Positions 5,202 to 5,980 of a DNA stretch of 5,980 nt are shown piece by piece. The notes beneath the pieces were generated by a model. The model was not told the DNA's origin, did no database searches, and saw nothing but the letters and a program-made list of their open reading frames with translations. The stretch's first letter is position 1. Each line of letters starts with the position of its first letter. A program made the position numbers and the translations under genes. Source of the DNA: Novosphingobium sp. (GTDB taxonomy: Bacteria; Pseudomonadota; Alphaproteobacteria; Sphingomonadales; Sphingomonadaceae); NCBI GenBank assembly GCA_020853995.1, contig JADYXV010000124.1:1-5980 (forward strand), read 5' to 3'.

Positions 5202-5980
5202 CCCCCGGCGCATGATCGTCCAACCGGCAAGGGCATGGCCGCCGCGTGCGGCCTGCTCTAGTGCTGCACCGGGCAGGCGCGCGGCAAGATAACCGGCGTT
5301 GAAAGCATCGCCCGCGCCGCTGGTATCAACAGGGGCGAGCATGCTTTCGGGCGCGATAATGCGGCCATCGGGCAAGCGGCATCCGTCCGCGCCAAGCTTG
5401 ACCACGGTTTCTGCGCAGCCAAGGCTTTGCCAATGTGCGGCCACGGCGGCGGGATCGTTGGCACTGCCCAGCAGCACTTCATCCTCAAGCGTGGGCAAAC
5501 CGATGGTGGCCAGCGCAATCGCTGCATCCCGCGAAGTCCGTGCAGTTGCGGCATCCGGCCAAAGGCGTGGCCGGTAGTTTCCATCGAACGCAACCTGCCC
5601 GCCGCGTTCGCGCACCTTTCGGGCCAACGCCAGCACTGCATCGCGGCTATCGGGCGGAAGCACCGCCAGCGAAACCAGCGAGAACGCCAGCAGATCGGCC
5701 TGCGCGGCGCTAGCCAGAGCGTCATCTATCCCTTCGCACGCAAACACCTGCCGTGCCGCACTATCGTTGCGCCAGTAGGTGAAACTGCGTTCGCCTGCGG
5801 CGTCACAGGTGATCGCATAAAGGCCGGGATTGCGCAGCGGATCGGCAAGGACAAGGCTGGTGTCCAGCCCCTCCGCCGCCCATCGCCGTTTCAGGTCTGC
5901 GCTGAACGGATCGGTGCCAAGCGCGGTGAGGTACGCCGTGTCCACCCCGGTACGGGCGAGGTGGATCGCGGTGTTCAGGG
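5181..5980 (-). CDS. kdgK: 2-keto-3-deoxygluconate kinase, PfkB family, N-terminus outside window
   Basis: Cytoplasmic sugar kinase that phosphorylates 2-keto-3-deoxygluconate (KDG) with ATP to KDPG, which KDPG aldolase splits to pyruvate and glyceraldehyde-3-phosphate. The frame is open from the right edge, where LNTAIHLARTG continues the PfkB N-terminal 'GGDTLNTA' type motif; about 35-45 residues are missing, 265 are visible. The GTG at 5945 is therefore an internal codon, not the start. Diagnostic of KdgK are NPGLYAITCD-AAGERSF and the YWRNDSAAR segment that contacts KDG. FDGNYRPRLWP and LPTLEDE follow, and the PfkB signature DTSGAGDAFNAGYLA carries the catalytic Asp at 5307-5309. The stop TGA (5183-5181) is 14 bp from the convergent GH3 stop. 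It links the locus to uronate catabolism because KDG is the common product of glucuronate, galacturonate, pectin and alginate breakdown. Its promoter and operon partners lie outside the window. Confidence 0.93.
   Translation of the reverse strand, partial: LNTAIHLARTGVDTAYLTALGTDPFSADLKRRWAAEGLDTSLVLADPLRNPGLYAITCDAAGERSFTYWRNDSAARQVFACEGIDDALASAAQADLLAFSLVSLAVLPPDSRDAVLALARKVRERGGQVAFDGNYRPRLWPDAATARTSRDAAIALATIGLPTLEDEVLLGSANDPAAVAAHWQSLGCAETVVKLGADGCRLPDGRIIAPESMLAPVDTSGAGDAFNAGYLAARLPGAALEQAARGGHALAGWTIMRRGAIPARE

Noticed and set aside
5251..5278. GCCTGC...GCAGGC hairpin
   Set aside because: Six-base GC arms inside the kdgK coding sequence are expected by chance in GC-rich DNA and have no terminator-like context.
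5943..5945. GTG at 5945 as the start of kdgK
   Set aside because: The frame stays open upstream to the window edge and encodes LNTAIHLARTG, part of the conserved PfkB N-terminus, so the real start is outside the window.

Overview
The window reads as a GC-rich alphaproteobacterial segment, most likely from a sphingomonad (Novosphingobium/Sphingomonas type). I infer this from the style of the TonB-dependent receptor, the secreted GH3 enzyme with an AYA|Q signal cleavage site, and the pairing of an ExuT-type transporter with a KDG kinase. No 16S gene or other taxonomic marker is present, so the assignment is an inference. It is a compact carbohydrate-utilisation locus of four genes, two of them cut by the window edges. 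I see no RNA genes, insertion sequences, CRISPR arrays or attachment sites.

Layout: (1) 1-979, minus strand: the first 326 residues of a TonB-dependent outer-membrane receptor, starting at a GTG codon and running off the left edge. (2) 980-1354: a 375-bp divergent intergenic region, AT-richer than its flanks, with a consensus TTGACA box and a TTGGT-CTG-ACC palindrome in front of the receptor, plus further inverted repeats and a weak promoter candidate in front of the transporter. (3) 1355-2605, plus: an ExuT-like hexuronate transporter of the major facilitator superfamily. (4) 2638-5166, plus: a secreted GH3 glycoside hydrolase 32 nt downstream and probably in the same operon. (5) 5181-5980, minus: a PfkB-family 2-keto-3-deoxygluconate kinase (KdgK), convergent with the GH3 gene and lacking its N-terminus at the right edge. 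The two convergent stop codons are 14 bp apart, with an 18-bp perfect palindrome at the kdgK stop.

How they could work together (inference): the receptor imports a uronic-acid-containing oligosaccharide or glycoside across the outer membrane. The periplasmic GH3 enzyme trims it, ExuT carries the free hexuronate into the cytoplasm, and enzymes encoded elsewhere (isomerase, reductase, dehydratase) produce 2-keto-3-deoxygluconate. KdgK phosphorylates this for the lower Entner-Doudoroff pathway. The most interesting point is the GH3 enzyme. In a locus otherwise devoted to uronate it carries Asn where most GH3 glucosidases have the sugar-binding Asp of the DGP motif, and Phe where they usually have the Trp after the nucleophile. 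This raises the possibility of an unusual substrate such as a uronoside.
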